Source: Tessaracoccus massiliensis (GTDB lineage Bacteria; Actinomycetota; Actinomycetes; Propionibacteriales; Propionibacteriaceae). From it: a stretch of DNA of 64,000 nt. The translations under genes and the position numbers were made by a program. The notes below the pieces were generated by a model, which did no database searches, had not been told where the DNA came from, and was given only the letters and a program-made list of their open reading frames with translations. Each line of letters opens with the position of its first letter. Positions within the stretch are counted from its first letter, which is position 1. The stretch covers positions 1-64,000 of the forward strand of contig NZ_LN623537.1 of assembly GCF_000826065.2 (NCBI RefSeq), in the 5' to 3' direction. Positions 45,767 to 56,962 of the stretch are shown here, piece by piece.

Positions 45767-45949
45767 ACGGCGGCCGATGGCACCAAGTGGCGCACCGAGT
45801 GCGACACCCCTGCTACGGGTCGCAACGGTTGCCGGACCTTCCGCTGGACCACCGTGTACGACGCGGTGCTCTCGGAGAAGGGCGGCTACGACTTCAGCCA
45901 GAAGAACATGTGGGTGCTGAACAACATCGTGATGTTCCGCCCCTACTGA
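45767..45949 (+). pseudogene. C-terminal remnant of the same repeat domain as in the dimethylformamidase-like protein
   Basis: In frame it reads TAADGTKWRTECDTPATGRN, then GCRTFRWTTVYDAVLSEKGG, ending NMWVLNNIVMFRPY and a stop at 45949. It matches the C-terminal repeat of the 43681-45525 protein (AADGRKWRTECDTAATGRNG and the final FNNMVRF). No start is visible, and left of 45767 the sequence belongs to the small membrane gene on the other strand. It is the tail of a lost gene, next to a terminator. Confidence 0.75.
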
Positions 45950-45965
45950 GCATCAGCTGAGTAGG

Positions 45966-45998
45966 AAGGGCCCCGCCGCGTCACGCGGCGGGGCCCTT
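45966..45998. terminator. Strong bidirectional terminator
   Basis: A perfect 15-bp stem AAGGGCCCCGCCGCG (45966-45980) pairs with 45984-45998 around TCA. It stands between the repeat-domain remnant and the convergent DUF1801 gene. Confidence 0.85.
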
Positions 45999-46012
45999 CG
46001 TCGTGTCCGCCC

Positions 46013-46366
46013 TCAGCGGCCCTCCGCGCGCTGCTGTTCGACGCGGAAGGCCACGATCCGTGGGACCAGGCCGCGGAGGAGCGGCTTGCCCAGCGGGAAC
46101 TGGATGGCGCCCTTGCTGCGCTTCAGGCCGAGCTGGTCGAGCTCGTCGGCCACGAGCTCGACGCCGGCGGGCCCGGGGTAGAGCCCGACGTGGTTCCTGC
46201 CTGCCGCGAAGTGGACGAGGTTGCCGGTCAGCTTGTAGGTGGGCATGTCCCACGAGATGGCCTGGGTGGCCTCCGGCGCGCCCTCCTCGATGAGCGCCCG
46301 CAGCTCGACCATCAGGGTCCGATGCGGGCCGCCGTAGCCTGCCAGGCAGTCGTCGATCACCGTCAT
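46013..46366 (-). CDS. DUF1801-family protein
   Basis: The protein has 117 residues from ATG 46366. VMVEL-type start (MVELRALIEEGAPEATQAIS), then WDMPTYKLTGNLVHFAAGRN and HVGLYPGPAGV, and near the end GAIQFPLGKPLLRGLVPRIV, are the blocks of the YdhG/YjbR-like DUF1801 fold. Some members act as iron chaperones in Bacillus; the role here is unknown. It is divergent from the PRC-barrel gene with 188 bp between them. Confidence 0.85.
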   Translation of the reverse strand: MTVIDDCLAGYGGPHRTLMVELRALIEEGAPEATQAISWDMPTYKLTGNLVHFAAGRNHVGLYPGPAGVELVADELDQLGLKRSKGAIQFPLGKPLLRGLVPRIVAFRVEQQRAEGR

Positions 46367-46554
46367 GTGCTCACAGCACAGAGCGCGGCCCGGCCGCGGC
46401 CGACCATCCAAAGGGGTGGTTTGGGAACTTTCATCTCGCCCGCCCTTGAATATCACGTACTGTCAACTATGTTTAAAAGGTGGGACGACGCGAGATGCTC
46501 GCAGAGGTTTCGAGCCTCAGTCGTCCTGAGAAACAGTCCAACGAAAGGGAGCGC

Positions 46555-47370
46555 ATGTTCAACGACAAGGACTTTGATGTCATCCTCAACGCCACGGTCT
46601 TCGACCGCGACGGCGAGAAGGTCGGCAAGGTGGGCCAGCTGTATCTGGACGACCAGACCGGCCGCCCCAACTGGATCACCGTCAACACGGGTCTCTTCGG
46701 CATGTCCGAGAGCTTCGTCCCTCTGGATGACACCATGAGTCTGAACGGCGATCGCATTGAGGTCCCCTACGAGAAGGCTCTCATCAAGGATGCCCCGCGC
46801 ATCGATGCGGATGGCCACATCGATCCCGCCCAGGAGCAGGAGCTCTACAACTATTACGAGCGCGATTACGGAACCACCGATCGTGACCTCGACCGCGACG
46901 CCGGCGTGCTCAGCACCGACCGTCGTGACGAACTCCACACCGATCGTGACGGCCGCGGTCTCCGTACCGACCGTGAGCACGTCACCGAGGGCGAGTCGCT
47001 GACCGCTTCTGAGGAGCGCCTGAACGTGGGCACCGAGGAGCACGAGGCTGGGCGCGTCCGTCTCCGGAAGTACACCACGACCGAGCAGCAGACGGTCACC
47101 GTCCCCGTGGAGAAGGAAGTCCTCACGGTCGAGCGCGAGGCCGTCACGGGCGACTCCGCCCGTCCCGGGGCCCTTCGTGACCACGGCGACATCGAGGAGG
47201 AGATCGTGCTCCGAGAGGAGCGGCCGGTCGTCTCCAAGGAGGTCCACGACGTCGAGCGCGTCAACGTGGGCAAGGAGACCGTCACCGAGCAGCGCCAGGT
47301 GACCGAAGAGGTCGCCAAGGAGCACATCGAGATTGAGGGCGACACCGATCGCGTCCGCGACGACCGCTGA
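46555..47370 (+). CDS. PRC-barrel and DUF2382 domain stress-type protein
   Basis: The protein has 271 residues from ATG 46555, after GAAAGGGA. Residues 1-75 form a PRC barrel (VFDRDGEKVGKVGQLYLDD and NWITVNTGLFGMSESFVPLD). A charged linker of Asp/Arg repeats follows. The C-terminal DUF2382 domain has ERLNVGTEEHEAGRVRLRKY, with VPVEKEVLTVEREAV and EEIVLREERPVVSKE. Members are common in actinobacteria and are linked by expression to stress, without a known reaction. A decayed copy of the PRC part follows at 47505-47983. Confidence 0.88.
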   Translation: MFNDKDFDVILNATVFDRDGEKVGKVGQLYLDDQTGRPNWITVNTGLFGMSESFVPLDDTMSLNGDRIEVPYEKALIKDAPRIDADGHIDPAQEQELYNYYERDYGTTDRDLDRDAGVLSTDRRDELHTDRDGRGLRTDREHVTEGESLTASEERLNVGTEEHEAGRVRLRKYTTTEQQTVTVPVEKEVLTVEREAVTGDSARPGALRDHGDIEEEIVLREERPVVSKEVHDVERVNVGKETVTEQRQVTEEVAKEHIEIEGDTDRVRDDR

Positions 47371-47388
47371 TCAATCTCTGTCCAGAGT

Positions 47389-47418
47389 AGGCGGTGGGTC
47401 CTGAGGGGCCCACCGCCT
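47389..47418 (+). terminator. Terminator of the PRC-barrel gene
   Basis: A 13-bp stem with one G-T pair (arms 47389-47401 and 47406-47418) lies 18 bp after the stop at 47370, followed by CTTCTT. Confidence 0.75.
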
Positions 47419-47504
47419 TCTTGCGTGCCTGTGTGATCCCAAATGGTGAAAGCGAAGCAAAGTCCGGTCGCTCGGGGGGGGGATCCGCATAGCGTCGGCC
47501 TCCG

Positions 47505-47983
47505 GGGCGCTACCCATGAGGGTGGCGGGAAGCCTCCGTAGTCCCACCGAAGCAACTGTCCCTCGACGACGCGACGGGTGAACCCAGTTGGGTGACCGTC
47601 CACACCGGTCTCTTCGGCCTGCCGGAGAGCTTCGTGCCGCTCGACGGCGCGCGATCGGTGACGATCGCATCGACGCCTTCTACTCCAAGGGTGCCATCGT
47701 GGACGCCCCGAGGACCGACGAGCACGGACACCTCAGCCCCGCCGATGAGCGGGCGCTCTACGAGCACTACGGGCGCGACTACCCCGAACCGCCGAGCGGG
47801 GCCGCGCACACCGAACTGCACGGCGACGTGTTCAGCACCTCCACCCGGGAGGCCTATTCGCCAGATCGCGCGGCCGACGACGGCTGGATCGAGCGGGGCC
47901 CGGGCCAGAACTGGGACGAGCGCGAGTCCGAGTCGGCCGTCGAACGGGCGCGCCTGCGCCGGTTCCGACGCAACGACCTCTGA
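47505..47983 (+). pseudogene. Decayed PRC-barrel paralogue
   Basis: In one frame it reads KQLSLDDATGEPSWVTVHTG, LFGLPESFVPLDGARSV, and in another, from about 47660, DDRIDAFYSKGAIVDAPRTD and ALYEHYGRDYPEPPS, ending RRFRRNDL at 47983. These match the neighbouring PRC protein (GQLYLDDQTGRPNWITVNTG and LYNYYERDYG). It has no start codon, its first strands are eroded, it has at least one frameshift, and it has lost DUF2382. It is a partial tandem duplicate. Confidence 0.8.
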
Positions 47984-47993
47984 CCGGCCCCCG

Positions 47994-48437
47994 TCAGGAA
48001 GTCGGGCTGGCGGGGCGCACCATGCGGACGTGCGGGATGCCGTCCTCGAGGAAGTCGTCACCCACCCGCCCGTAGCCGAACCGGGCGTACCAGTGCTCCA
48101 GGTGGGCCTGGGCGTCGAGCACGCTCGGCCGATCACCGATGATCGTCAGCGCCTCCTCGGTCAACCGGGCGGCCAGGCCCCTCCCTCGATGCCGGTGGTC
48201 GACGACCACGCGCCCCACGCGGAGGGTCCCGGCGTCGTGGAGCACCCTCAGGTAGGCCGTCGGCACGCCGTCGCTCTCGATCCAGAGGTGCAGCGCGTCG
48301 TCCTCGAGGTCGCGACCGTCGAGGTCGAGGTAGGCGCACTCCTGCTCCACCACGAAGATCTGCGAGCGCAACTGCCACAGCAGGTAGGCGGTGCGGGGGT
48401 CGAGGTCGGCGAAGCCGGCGCGGCGAACGGTGTCCAT
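47994..48437 (-). CDS. GNAT-family N-acetyltransferase, ElaA-like
   Basis: The protein has 147 residues from ATG 48437. LLWQLRSQIFVVEQECAYLD is the ElaA start. RVGRVVVDHRHRGRGLAARL is the acetyl-CoA loop (Q/RxxGxG/A), and YARFGYGRVGDDFLEDGIPH closes the fold. It should transfer acetyl from acetyl-CoA to an unknown amine. It ends 10 bp from the PRC remnant on the other strand. Confidence 0.9.
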   Translation of the reverse strand: MDTVRRAGFADLDPRTAYLLWQLRSQIFVVEQECAYLDLDGRDLEDDALHLWIESDGVPTAYLRVLHDAGTLRVGRVVVDHRHRGRGLAARLTEEALTIIGDRPSVLDAQAHLEHWYARFGYGRVGDDFLEDGIPHVRMVRPASPTS

Positions 48438-48441
48438 GGCC

Positions 48442-48770
48442 CTATTCTCCCTGGCTGCACTCTCTCCCGCTGCGCAGCGCCAGCAGCGCCGACTCCTCCT
48501 GGGCGGTGAGCCCGGAGCGCCGGGGGCGGTCGAGGCCGCGCGCCACCTCGTCCACCCTGGCCCGCTCGGTCGTCTCGCGCAGAGGGCGGAGCCTGCCGCC
48601 CGCGCCGAGGAAGGCGGAGACGTCGCGACGACGGGCCACCGGAGCGTCGGCGGGCAACCAGAGCGGCAGCGACCTCGGCCCGGCCCAGTACCGGACGTCG
48701 TGCTCCAGCAGCCACTCGTCCGGGGCCTGCTCGATCTCACCCTCGAAGCCCGCCGCCGCCGCTGCCGTCC
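48442..48770 (-). pseudogene. C-terminal fragment of an NAD-dependent epimerase/dehydratase-like protein
   Basis: About 105 residues remain: AAAAAGFEGEIEQAPDEWLL, YWAGPRSLPLWLPAD and RRRDVSAFLGAGGRLRPLRE are the C-terminal part of an extended SDR protein of an actinobacterial type. The N-terminal Rossmann fold is absent. At its upstream end it runs into the end of the small acidic protein gene, in another frame, so a deletion has joined the two. No independent start is convincing. Confidence 0.6.
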
Positions 48771-48949
48771 GTGCCGTCGGCGTCCCCGCCGTCGACGCCG
48801 TCAGCATCGTGTCCGACGGCGCCCGCAGGGTTGTTGCGGTCCGCAGTGGCGGCGAGGTCGCCCTCCCGGCCTTCGGGGGCGGTGCCTGCGGGGTTGTTTT
48901 GATCGGCGGTGAGGATCTCGTCGTCGGTGAGGTGGCGCTTGTCGATCAT
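48737..48949 (-). CDS. Small acidic protein
   Basis: The protein has 70 residues from ATG 48949, placed after AAGGAG with good spacing. It starts MIDKRHLTDDEILTADQNNP and contains two copies of a short motif, TADQNNPAG and TADRNNPAG, then a Gly/Asp-rich tail (DGVDGGDADGTDGSGGGG) that may result from fusion with the downstream fragment. There are no membrane helices. I do not recognise it. Confidence 0.6.
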   Translation of the reverse strand: MIDKRHLTDDEILTADQNNPAGTAPEGREGDLAATADRNNPAGAVGHDADGVDGGDADGTDGSGGGGLRG

Positions 48950-49088
48950 GCGGAACTCCTTGGGGTGGGGGCGTGACTGCCCGCGGGTTTGCCGTCGGGA
49001 TGGCGACGTATCGAGGCTAGCCGCGCACGGAATGTCGCGCAGGTTTTCGCACCATCCGCGACCCCGGAATAAACGAGGGTTGACGAGG

Positions 49089-49109
49089 GTTGAGTCTATT
49101 GAACTCAAC
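49089..49109. promoter_or_regulatory. HAIR-type HspR operator 1
   Basis: GTTGAGT-7-ACTCAAC is a perfect palindrome that differs at the outer base from the HspR consensus CTTGAGT-N7-ACTCAAG. TTGACT at 49111-49116 just after it fits a -35 box; the -10 box is not clear. Confidence 0.85.
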
Positions 49110-49142
49110 TTTGACTTGAGCATCAGCCGCATGTGTGGTTAG

Positions 49143-51652
<2,510 letters not shown>

Positions 51653-51661
51653 CCCGGACGC

Positions 51662-51780
51662 TCCCTGAGCCAGCCGCCTGCGGCTGGTCGAAGGGCGCCA
51701 TGCGAGGTCGCCGCCCCGGCGAGGATAACTCGGTGACCCTTCGGCCTGCCGGGCTCGCAAGCTCGGTAGGCAGGCTCAAG
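51662..51780. repeat. Intergenic stem-loop repeats between grpE and dnaJ
   Basis: CAGCCGCCTGCGGCTG at about 51673 and GCCTGCCGGGCTCGCAAGCT-type sequence at 51748-51778 form hairpins. The wording CTTCGGCCTGCC...GGCAGGCTCAAG is like other intergenic repeats in this window. It lies within the operon and could modify expression of dnaJ and hspR. Confidence 0.5.
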
Positions 51781-51811
51781 GCACGAAACGTGGAGAGGAG
51801 ATGAACCAGAG

Positions 51812-52978
51812 ATGAGCACGAAGGACTGGCTGGAGAAGGACTACTACAAGGTTCTCGGCGTCTCCAAGAACGCGACGGCCGACGAGATCAAGAAGGCCTT
51901 CCGCAAGATCGCGCGCGACAACCACCCTGACCAGAACCCCGGCGACAAGAAAGCCGAGGCGAAGTTCAAGGAGGCCTCCGAGGCCAACGCGGTGTTGTCG
52001 GACGCGGACAAGCGCAAGGAGTACGACGAGGCCCGCAGCCTGTTCGGCGGCGGTTTCCGGTTCAACCGTCCCGGCCAGCCGGGCGGTGGGGGATCGCCGT
52101 CGTTCGAGGATCTGTTCCGCAACGCGGGCACCCCGGGCGGGGCCCAGCCCGGCTTCGGGGACCTCTTCGGCGGGTTGTTCGGCAACGCCGGGGGCGGGGC
52201 CACGCGTCGGGCGACGCAGCGCGGCCCCCGTCGAGGTGCTGACATCGAGGGCGACGTGACGATCAGCTTCGAGCAGGCCGTCGACGGCGCCACCGTGAGC
52301 ATGCGGACCGTCTCGGATCAGCCCTGCCCGTCGTGCCGGGGCACCGGCGCGAAGGCGGGCACGCTCCCGCGGGTGTGCCCCACCTGTGAGGGCTCCGGCA
52401 TGCAGTCGTCGCAGTCCGGTGGCGTGTTCCACATGAGCGAGCCGTGCGTCGACTGCCTGGGTCGCGGCCTGATCGTTGACACGCCCTGCCCCGATTGCGC
52501 CGGCTCGGGCCGGGGCAAGTCCACCAAGACGATGAACGTGCGGATCCCCGCAGGCGTCGAGGACGGGCAGCGCATCCGGCTCAAGGGCAAGGGTGCGGCC
52601 GGTGAGAACGGCGGCGCCCCGGGTGACCTGTACGTCACCGTCCACGTCACGCCGCACAAGTTGTTCGGCCGCAGCGGCTCCAACCTCACGCTGGAGGTGC
52701 CCGTGACCTTCACCGAGGCGTCGCTGGGTGCCGACATCCAGATCCCCACGATGAACGGCCCCAAGGTCAAGCTGCGGATCCCGCCGTCGACGCCCAACGG
52801 GCGCACGATGCGCGTGCGTGGCAGGGGAGCGCGGAGGCCTGACGGCACCAAGGGCGACCTTCTGGTGACCATCAAGGTCGAGGTGCCCGACGACCTCAGC
52901 GAGGAAGCCAAGGCGGCACTGCAGGAGTACGCGGAGAAGGCCCACCAGGTCAACCCGCGCGACGCGCTGTTCGGGTGA
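51812..52978 (+). CDS. dnaJ: Co-chaperone DnaJ
   Basis: The protein has 388 residues. The J-domain has KDYYKVLGVSKNATADEIKK and the HPD motif in DNHPDQNPGDKK. A Gly/Phe-rich part follows, then four CxxCxGxG zinc repeats (CPSCRGTGAKAG, CPTCEGSG, CVDCLGRG, CPDCAGSGRG), and the C-terminal substrate domain. It stimulates DnaK. This is the operon-type DnaJ of actinobacteria. Confidence 0.97.
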   Translation: MSTKDWLEKDYYKVLGVSKNATADEIKKAFRKIARDNHPDQNPGDKKAEAKFKEASEANAVLSDADKRKEYDEARSLFGGGFRFNRPGQPGGGGSPSFEDLFRNAGTPGGAQPGFGDLFGGLFGNAGGGATRRATQRGPRRGADIEGDVTISFEQAVDGATVSMRTVSDQPCPSCRGTGAKAGTLPRVCPTCEGSGMQSSQSGGVFHMSEPCVDCLGRGLIVDTPCPDCAGSGRGKSTKTMNVRIPAGVEDGQRIRLKGKGAAGENGGAPGDLYVTVHVTPHKLFGRSGSNLTLEVPVTFTEASLGADIQIPTMNGPKVKLRIPPSTPNGRTMRVRGRGARRPDGTKGDLLVTIKVEVPDDLSEEAKAALQEYAEKAHQVNPRDALFG

Positions 52979-52984
52979 TGAGCC

Positions 52985-53401
52985 ATGAGCCAGCACCTGC
53001 AGCCGTTCGACCCTGACGCCGCGGTCTTCCCCGTCTCGGTGGCCGCGTCGCTGGCGGACATGCACGCGCAGACCCTGCGCGGTTACGACCGGCTCGGCCT
53101 CGTCGTCCCCCAGCGGGCGCGGGGCCGGGGCCGGCGGTACTCGCTGCGCGACGTCGCCAAGTTGCGGCACGTGCAGTACCTGTCGCAGACCGAGGGCATC
53201 AACCTCGAGGGCATCCGCCGCATCCTCGCCTTGGAGGAGCAGGCCGACGCGCTGCGTGAACAGGTGGACAAGCTGAGCGACATGGTGCGTCGGCTTCAGT
53301 CGGCAGACCAGGTCGCCCGCGTCTTCACCGCAGAGTCGAGCGGCCGCGTGCATCATGGCCGCTACCGCCCCGAGCACCGCTTGGCGCTCCCTCCCGGCTG
53401 A
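52985..53401 (+). CDS. hspR: Heat-shock repressor HspR (MerR family)
   Basis: The protein has 138 residues. It has a MerR-type winged helix: FPVSVAASLADMHAQTLRGY, DRLGLVVPQRARGRGRRYS and RDVAKLRHVQYLSQTEGINL, followed by a coiled coil EEQADALREQVDKLSDMV. It binds HAIR sites such as those before dnaK. It is the last gene of the operon, six bases after dnaJ, so it regulates itself. Confidence 0.95.
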   Translation: MSQHLQPFDPDAAVFPVSVAASLADMHAQTLRGYDRLGLVVPQRARGRGRRYSLRDVAKLRHVQYLSQTEGINLEGIRRILALEEQADALREQVDKLSDMVRRLQSADQVARVFTAESSGRVHHGRYRPEHRLALPPG

Positions 53402-53654
53402 CCCGAGCGCCAACCGTCGAGCACAATCGCCAACGCAGCGCACCAAACGCCAACGCACATCGACGAACGCCGCCGAAAGGTGCCGCCGCCCTTGTTATAG
53501 CGGGGGCGAGGGCACTGAGTGGAGGCCGATTGGAATCTGCGTTGGCGTTGATCAGCGAGATGGGGGGGGCGCGGGCAATCCCAGTTCGACGAACTGCGCG
53601 TGGCCCGCCCCGCTGGAGGGCATACTGGCCAGACCGAAACAAAGGAGCCCAACG

Positions 53655-53828
53655 ATGACTGACGAGCCCATCCCCTCCGGTGGCGAGGAACTCTACGAGG
53701 AGGGTGCTGCCCACCCTGGCGATGCTGCCGAGCCCACCGGCGACGAACTGAACGAGACGGTGGAGCGCTCTGTCGACGACCTCATCGGCGGCGACGACAA
53801 CACCGACGCTGAGCCCAAGGGGGAGTGA
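53655..53828 (+). CDS. Small acidic protein
   Basis: The protein has 57 residues from ATG 53655, following AAAGGAG with good spacing. It reads MTDEPIPSGGEELYEEGAAH and then is mostly Asp/Glu, and likely disordered. It lies after hspR by 253 bp of sequence without a gene. I do not recognise a family. Confidence 0.6.
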   Translation: MTDEPIPSGGEELYEEGAAHPGDAAEPTGDELNETVERSVDDLIGGDDNTDAEPKGE

Positions 53829-53839
53829 ACCCAACGCAG

Positions 53840-53995
53840 ACTGGCTGACGCACCCAAGGTCTCGACGCCCCGCGGCCCTGCGGTGCCCTTCGTCGTGCCC
53901 CGGCTCCTTCGTCGCGGGGCACGCTGAGGGCGCGGGGGGCCTCGTCGCGGGGCGCGCTCAGTGCGCGGCCTGTTGTTGCCGCCCGAGCGGGGGCT
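53840..53995. repeat. Intergenic repeats before pntA
   Basis: TCGTCGCGGGGCRCGCT occurs twice, at about 53908 and 53943, and GCCCTTCGTCGTGCC is similar to the elements at 18978 and 38861. No gene is seen between 53829 and 54044. Confidence 0.6.
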
Positions 53996-54044
53996 AGGGC
54001 ACCCCGCGACTCCCTGAGGGGATCGGTAACGGTACGGTTCGGGC

Positions 54045-55553
54045 ATGGATATCGGTGTGCCCAGGGAGGCCGACGACACGCGCGTGGCCGCAACTCCCAA
54101 GACGGTGGAAGCCCTCCTGAAACTCGGATACCAGGTGCTCGTCGAGAGCGAGGCAGGAGCTCTCGCCTCGTTCGACGACCAGCAGTACCTCGACGCCGGG
54201 GCGCGGGTGGTCGACACCGCCAGCGCCTGGGGCGCCGACGTCGTGCTGACGGTCAACGCACCGCTGCCGCAGCAGCTCGACCTGGTGCGGCCCCGCGCCA
54301 TCCTCTTCTCGTTCCTCTTCCCAAGGCAGAACGACGGCGTGGCCACCCAGTACGCCGAGCGCGGCATCACCGCCCTCAGTATGGACATGGTGCCGCGCAC
54401 GTCCCGCGCGCAGGCCCTCGATGCGTTGAGCGCGTTCGCCAACATCTCCGGCTACCGGGCCGTCGTCGAGGCCGCGCACGCGTTCGGCCGTTTCTTCACC
54501 GGCCAGGTCACCGCGGCGGGCAAGGTGCCACCGGCGAAGGTGCTCGTCGCGGGCACCGGCGTGGCGGGCCTCGCCGCCATCGGCGCCGCGAACTCGATGG
54601 GCGCGGTGGTCTCCGCCACCGACGTGCGCCCCGAGACCGCCGAGCAGGTCGAATCCATGGGCGCGAAGTTCCTCCACGTCGCCACTGCCGACCAGGGCGT
54701 CTCCTCCGACGGCTACGCCAAGGAGGTGGGCGCAGATTACGCCGCCCGCGCGGCGGAGTTGTACGCCGAGCAGGCGCCCGTCACCGACATCATCATCACC
54801 ACCGCCGCCATCCCCGGCCGCCCGTCGCCGAAGCTCATCACGGCGGACATGGTGGCCTCGATGAAGAACGGCTCCGTGATCGTCGACCTCGCCGCCCAGG
54901 GTGGCGGCAACTGCGAGCTCACCCGCCCCGGCGAGGCCTACGTTACCGACAACGGCGTGACCATCATCGGCTGGACGGATCTGGCCTCCCGCCTGCCCGG
55001 CCAGTCGTCGCAGCTCTACGGCACCAACCTGGTCAACGCGCTGGGCCTCATGACGCCGGAGAAGGACGGCGTGGCAGTCGTCGACTTCGACGACGAGGTC
55101 ATCCGCACCATGACGGTGGCCCGCGACGGCGAGGTCACCTTCCCGCCGCCGCCCGTCCAGGTGGCCGCCGCCCCCGCTCTGGCGGTGCCCGAGCCCAAGG
55201 CCCCCCGCCCCTGGTGGCACCAGGTGCTCGCCGTCGGCCTCGGCTCCCTCGCGATGATCGCCGCGCTCACCTTCGCGCCGCAGGGCCTGGTGGGGCTGTT
55301 CGGCATCTTCGTGGTGGCCGTGGTGGTGGGCTACTACGTGGTCTGGAACGTCACCCACGCGCTCCACACCCCGCTCATGTCGGTGACCAACGCCATCTCC
55401 GGCATCATCATCGTGGGCGCCATGACACAACTGGCCAGCGACTCCTGGACAGTCAAGATCCTCGCGTTCGTCGCGGTCCTCATCGCAAGCATCAACGTGT
55501 TCGGTGGCTTCACGGTCACGCACCGGATGCTCAACATGTTCCGGAAGGCCTGA
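54045..55553 (+). CDS. pntA: NAD(P) transhydrogenase alpha subunit
   Basis: The protein has 502 residues, matching the fused E. coli-type alpha subunit. The NAD-binding domain I has [40 protein letters not shown] and [14 protein letters not shown]. After a linker, four helices (from [19 protein letters not shown]) form the membrane part. With PntB it moves hydride between NADH and NADP+, driven by the proton gradient. The next gene begins one base after its stop. Confidence 0.96.
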   Translation: MDIGVPREADDTRVAATPKTVEALLKLGYQVLVESEAGALASFDDQQYLDAGARVVDTASAWGADVVLTVNAPLPQQLDLVRPRAILFSFLFPRQNDGVATQYAERGITALSMDMVPRTSRAQALDALSAFANISGYRAVVEAAHAFGRFFTGQVTAAGKVPPAKVLVAGTGVAGLAAIGAANSMGAVVSATDVRPETAEQVESMGAKFLHVATADQGVSSDGYAKEVGADYAARAAELYAEQAPVTDIIITTAAIPGRPSPKLITADMVASMKNGSVIVDLAAQGGGNCELTRPGEAYVTDNGVTIIGWTDLASRLPGQSSQLYGTNLVNALGLMTPEKDGVAVVDFDDEVIRTMTVARDGEVTFPPPPVQVAAAPALAVPEPKAPRPWWHQVLAVGLGSLAMIAALTFAPQGLVGLFGIFVVAVVVGYYVVWNVTHALHTPLMSVTNAISGIIIVGAMTQLASDSWTVKILAFVAVLIASINVFGGFTVTHRMLNMFRKA

Positions 55554-55554
55554 A

Positions 55555-56961
55555 ATGCTGAGCAACTTCATCGACGCCACCTACATCGCAGCCGGCCTCA
55601 TGTTCATCCTGGCGCTGGCCGGGCTGAGTAAGCACGAGACCGCCAAGAAGGGCAACGCCTTCGGCATCATGGGCATGGCCTTCGCACTGATCGCGACGAA
55701 CTTCGCCATCGCCTACACCGATTACGCCAACCACAACCTGCAGCCCGTCTCGGCCGCCCTGCTGTACGCGGCGATCGGCATCGGCGCGCTCATCGGCATC
55801 TGGCGCGCCCGCAAGGTGGAGATGACCGGCATGCCGGAACTCATCGCGCTGCTGCACTCCTTCGTGGGCGCCGCCGCGGTGCTGGTGGGCTACAACGTCT
55901 ACCTCGACAACCCCGGTGCTGACGCCTTCCACACCGTCGAGGTCTACCTCGGCGTGTTCATCGGCGCGGTCACCTTCACCGGCTCGATCGTGGCGTGGGG
56001 CAAGCTCAACGGCCGCTTCGCCTCCAAGCCGCTCACGCTGCCCGGCCGCCACTGGCTCAACCTCGGCATCGTCGTGGCGCTGGCGTTCCTCGGCTGGTGG
56101 TTCGTCGCCACCCACTCGATCATCCCGCTGATCATCGCGACGGTGCTCTCGCTGCTGCTGGGCATCCACCTGGTGGCGGCCATCGGCGGCGCCGACATGC
56201 CCGTGGTGGTCTCCATGCTCAACTCCTACTCCGGCTGGGCCGCGGCGTTCTCCGGCTTCATGCTGGACATGAGCGTGCTGGTCATCACCGGCGCCCTCGT
56301 CGGTGCCTCCGGCGCGATCCTGTCCTACATCATGTGCAAGGCCATGAACCGCTCCTTCATCTCGGTGATCCTGGGCGGCTTCGGCGACGACAGCGCCGCC
56401 GCCGTCGCAGGGGCCGACGGCGAGCACAGGGAGGCCTCCACCGCTGAGGTCGCGGCGCTGCTGGCCGACGCGGAGAGCGTCATCATCGTGCCCGGCTACG
56501 GCATGGCCGTCGCGCAGGCGCAGTACCCCGTCGCGGAGATGACCGAGGCCCTGCAGAAGAACGGCACGCGGGTGCGCTTCGGCATCCATCCCGTCGCCGG
56601 CCGCCTGCCCGGCCACATGAACGTGCTGCTCGCAGAGGCCCACGTGCCCTACGACATCGTCGAGGAAATGGACGAGATCAACGACGACTTCTCATCGACC
56701 GACGTGGTGCTCGTCATCGGCGCCAACGACACCGTCAACCCCGCCGCGGAGGAACCGGGCCTGCCGATCTCCGGCATGCCGGTGCTGAAGGTGTGGGAGG
56801 CCGGCACCGTCGTGGTGTTCAAGCGCTCCATGAGCGCGGGCTATGCGGGCGTGCAGAACCCGCTGTTCTTCAAGGAGAACACGGTGATGTGCTTCGGCGA
56901 TGCGAAGGCCAGCGTCTCGGCGATCAACGCCGCGCTGCCCGCCCCCGCCATCACCGCCTGA
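55555..56961 (+). CDS. pntB: NAD(P) transhydrogenase beta subunit
   Basis: The protein has 468 residues from ATG 55555. Nine or so helices include [19 protein letters not shown] and [20 protein letters not shown]. The NADP-binding domain III has [57 protein letters not shown] and [18 protein letters not shown]. It completes the proton-translocating transhydrogenase, which supplies NADPH. Confidence 0.97.
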   Translation: MLSNFIDATYIAAGLMFILALAGLSKHETAKKGNAFGIMGMAFALIATNFAIAYTDYANHNLQPVSAALLYAAIGIGALIGIWRARKVEMTGMPELIALLHSFVGAAAVLVGYNVYLDNPGADAFHTVEVYLGVFIGAVTFTGSIVAWGKLNGRFASKPLTLPGRHWLNLGIVVALAFLGWWFVATHSIIPLIIATVLSLLLGIHLVAAIGGADMPVVVSMLNSYSGWAAAFSGFMLDMSVLVITGALVGASGAILSYIMCKAMNRSFISVILGGFGDDSAAAVAGADGEHREASTAEVAALLADAESVIIVPGYGMAVAQAQYPVAEMTEALQKNGTRVRFGIHPVAGRLPGHMNVLLAEAHVPYDIVEEMDEINDDFSSTDVVLVIGANDTVNPAAEEPGLPISGMPVLKVWEAGTVVVFKRSMSAGYAGVQNPLFFKENTVMCFGDAKASVSAINAALPAPAITA

Positions 56962-56962
56962 T

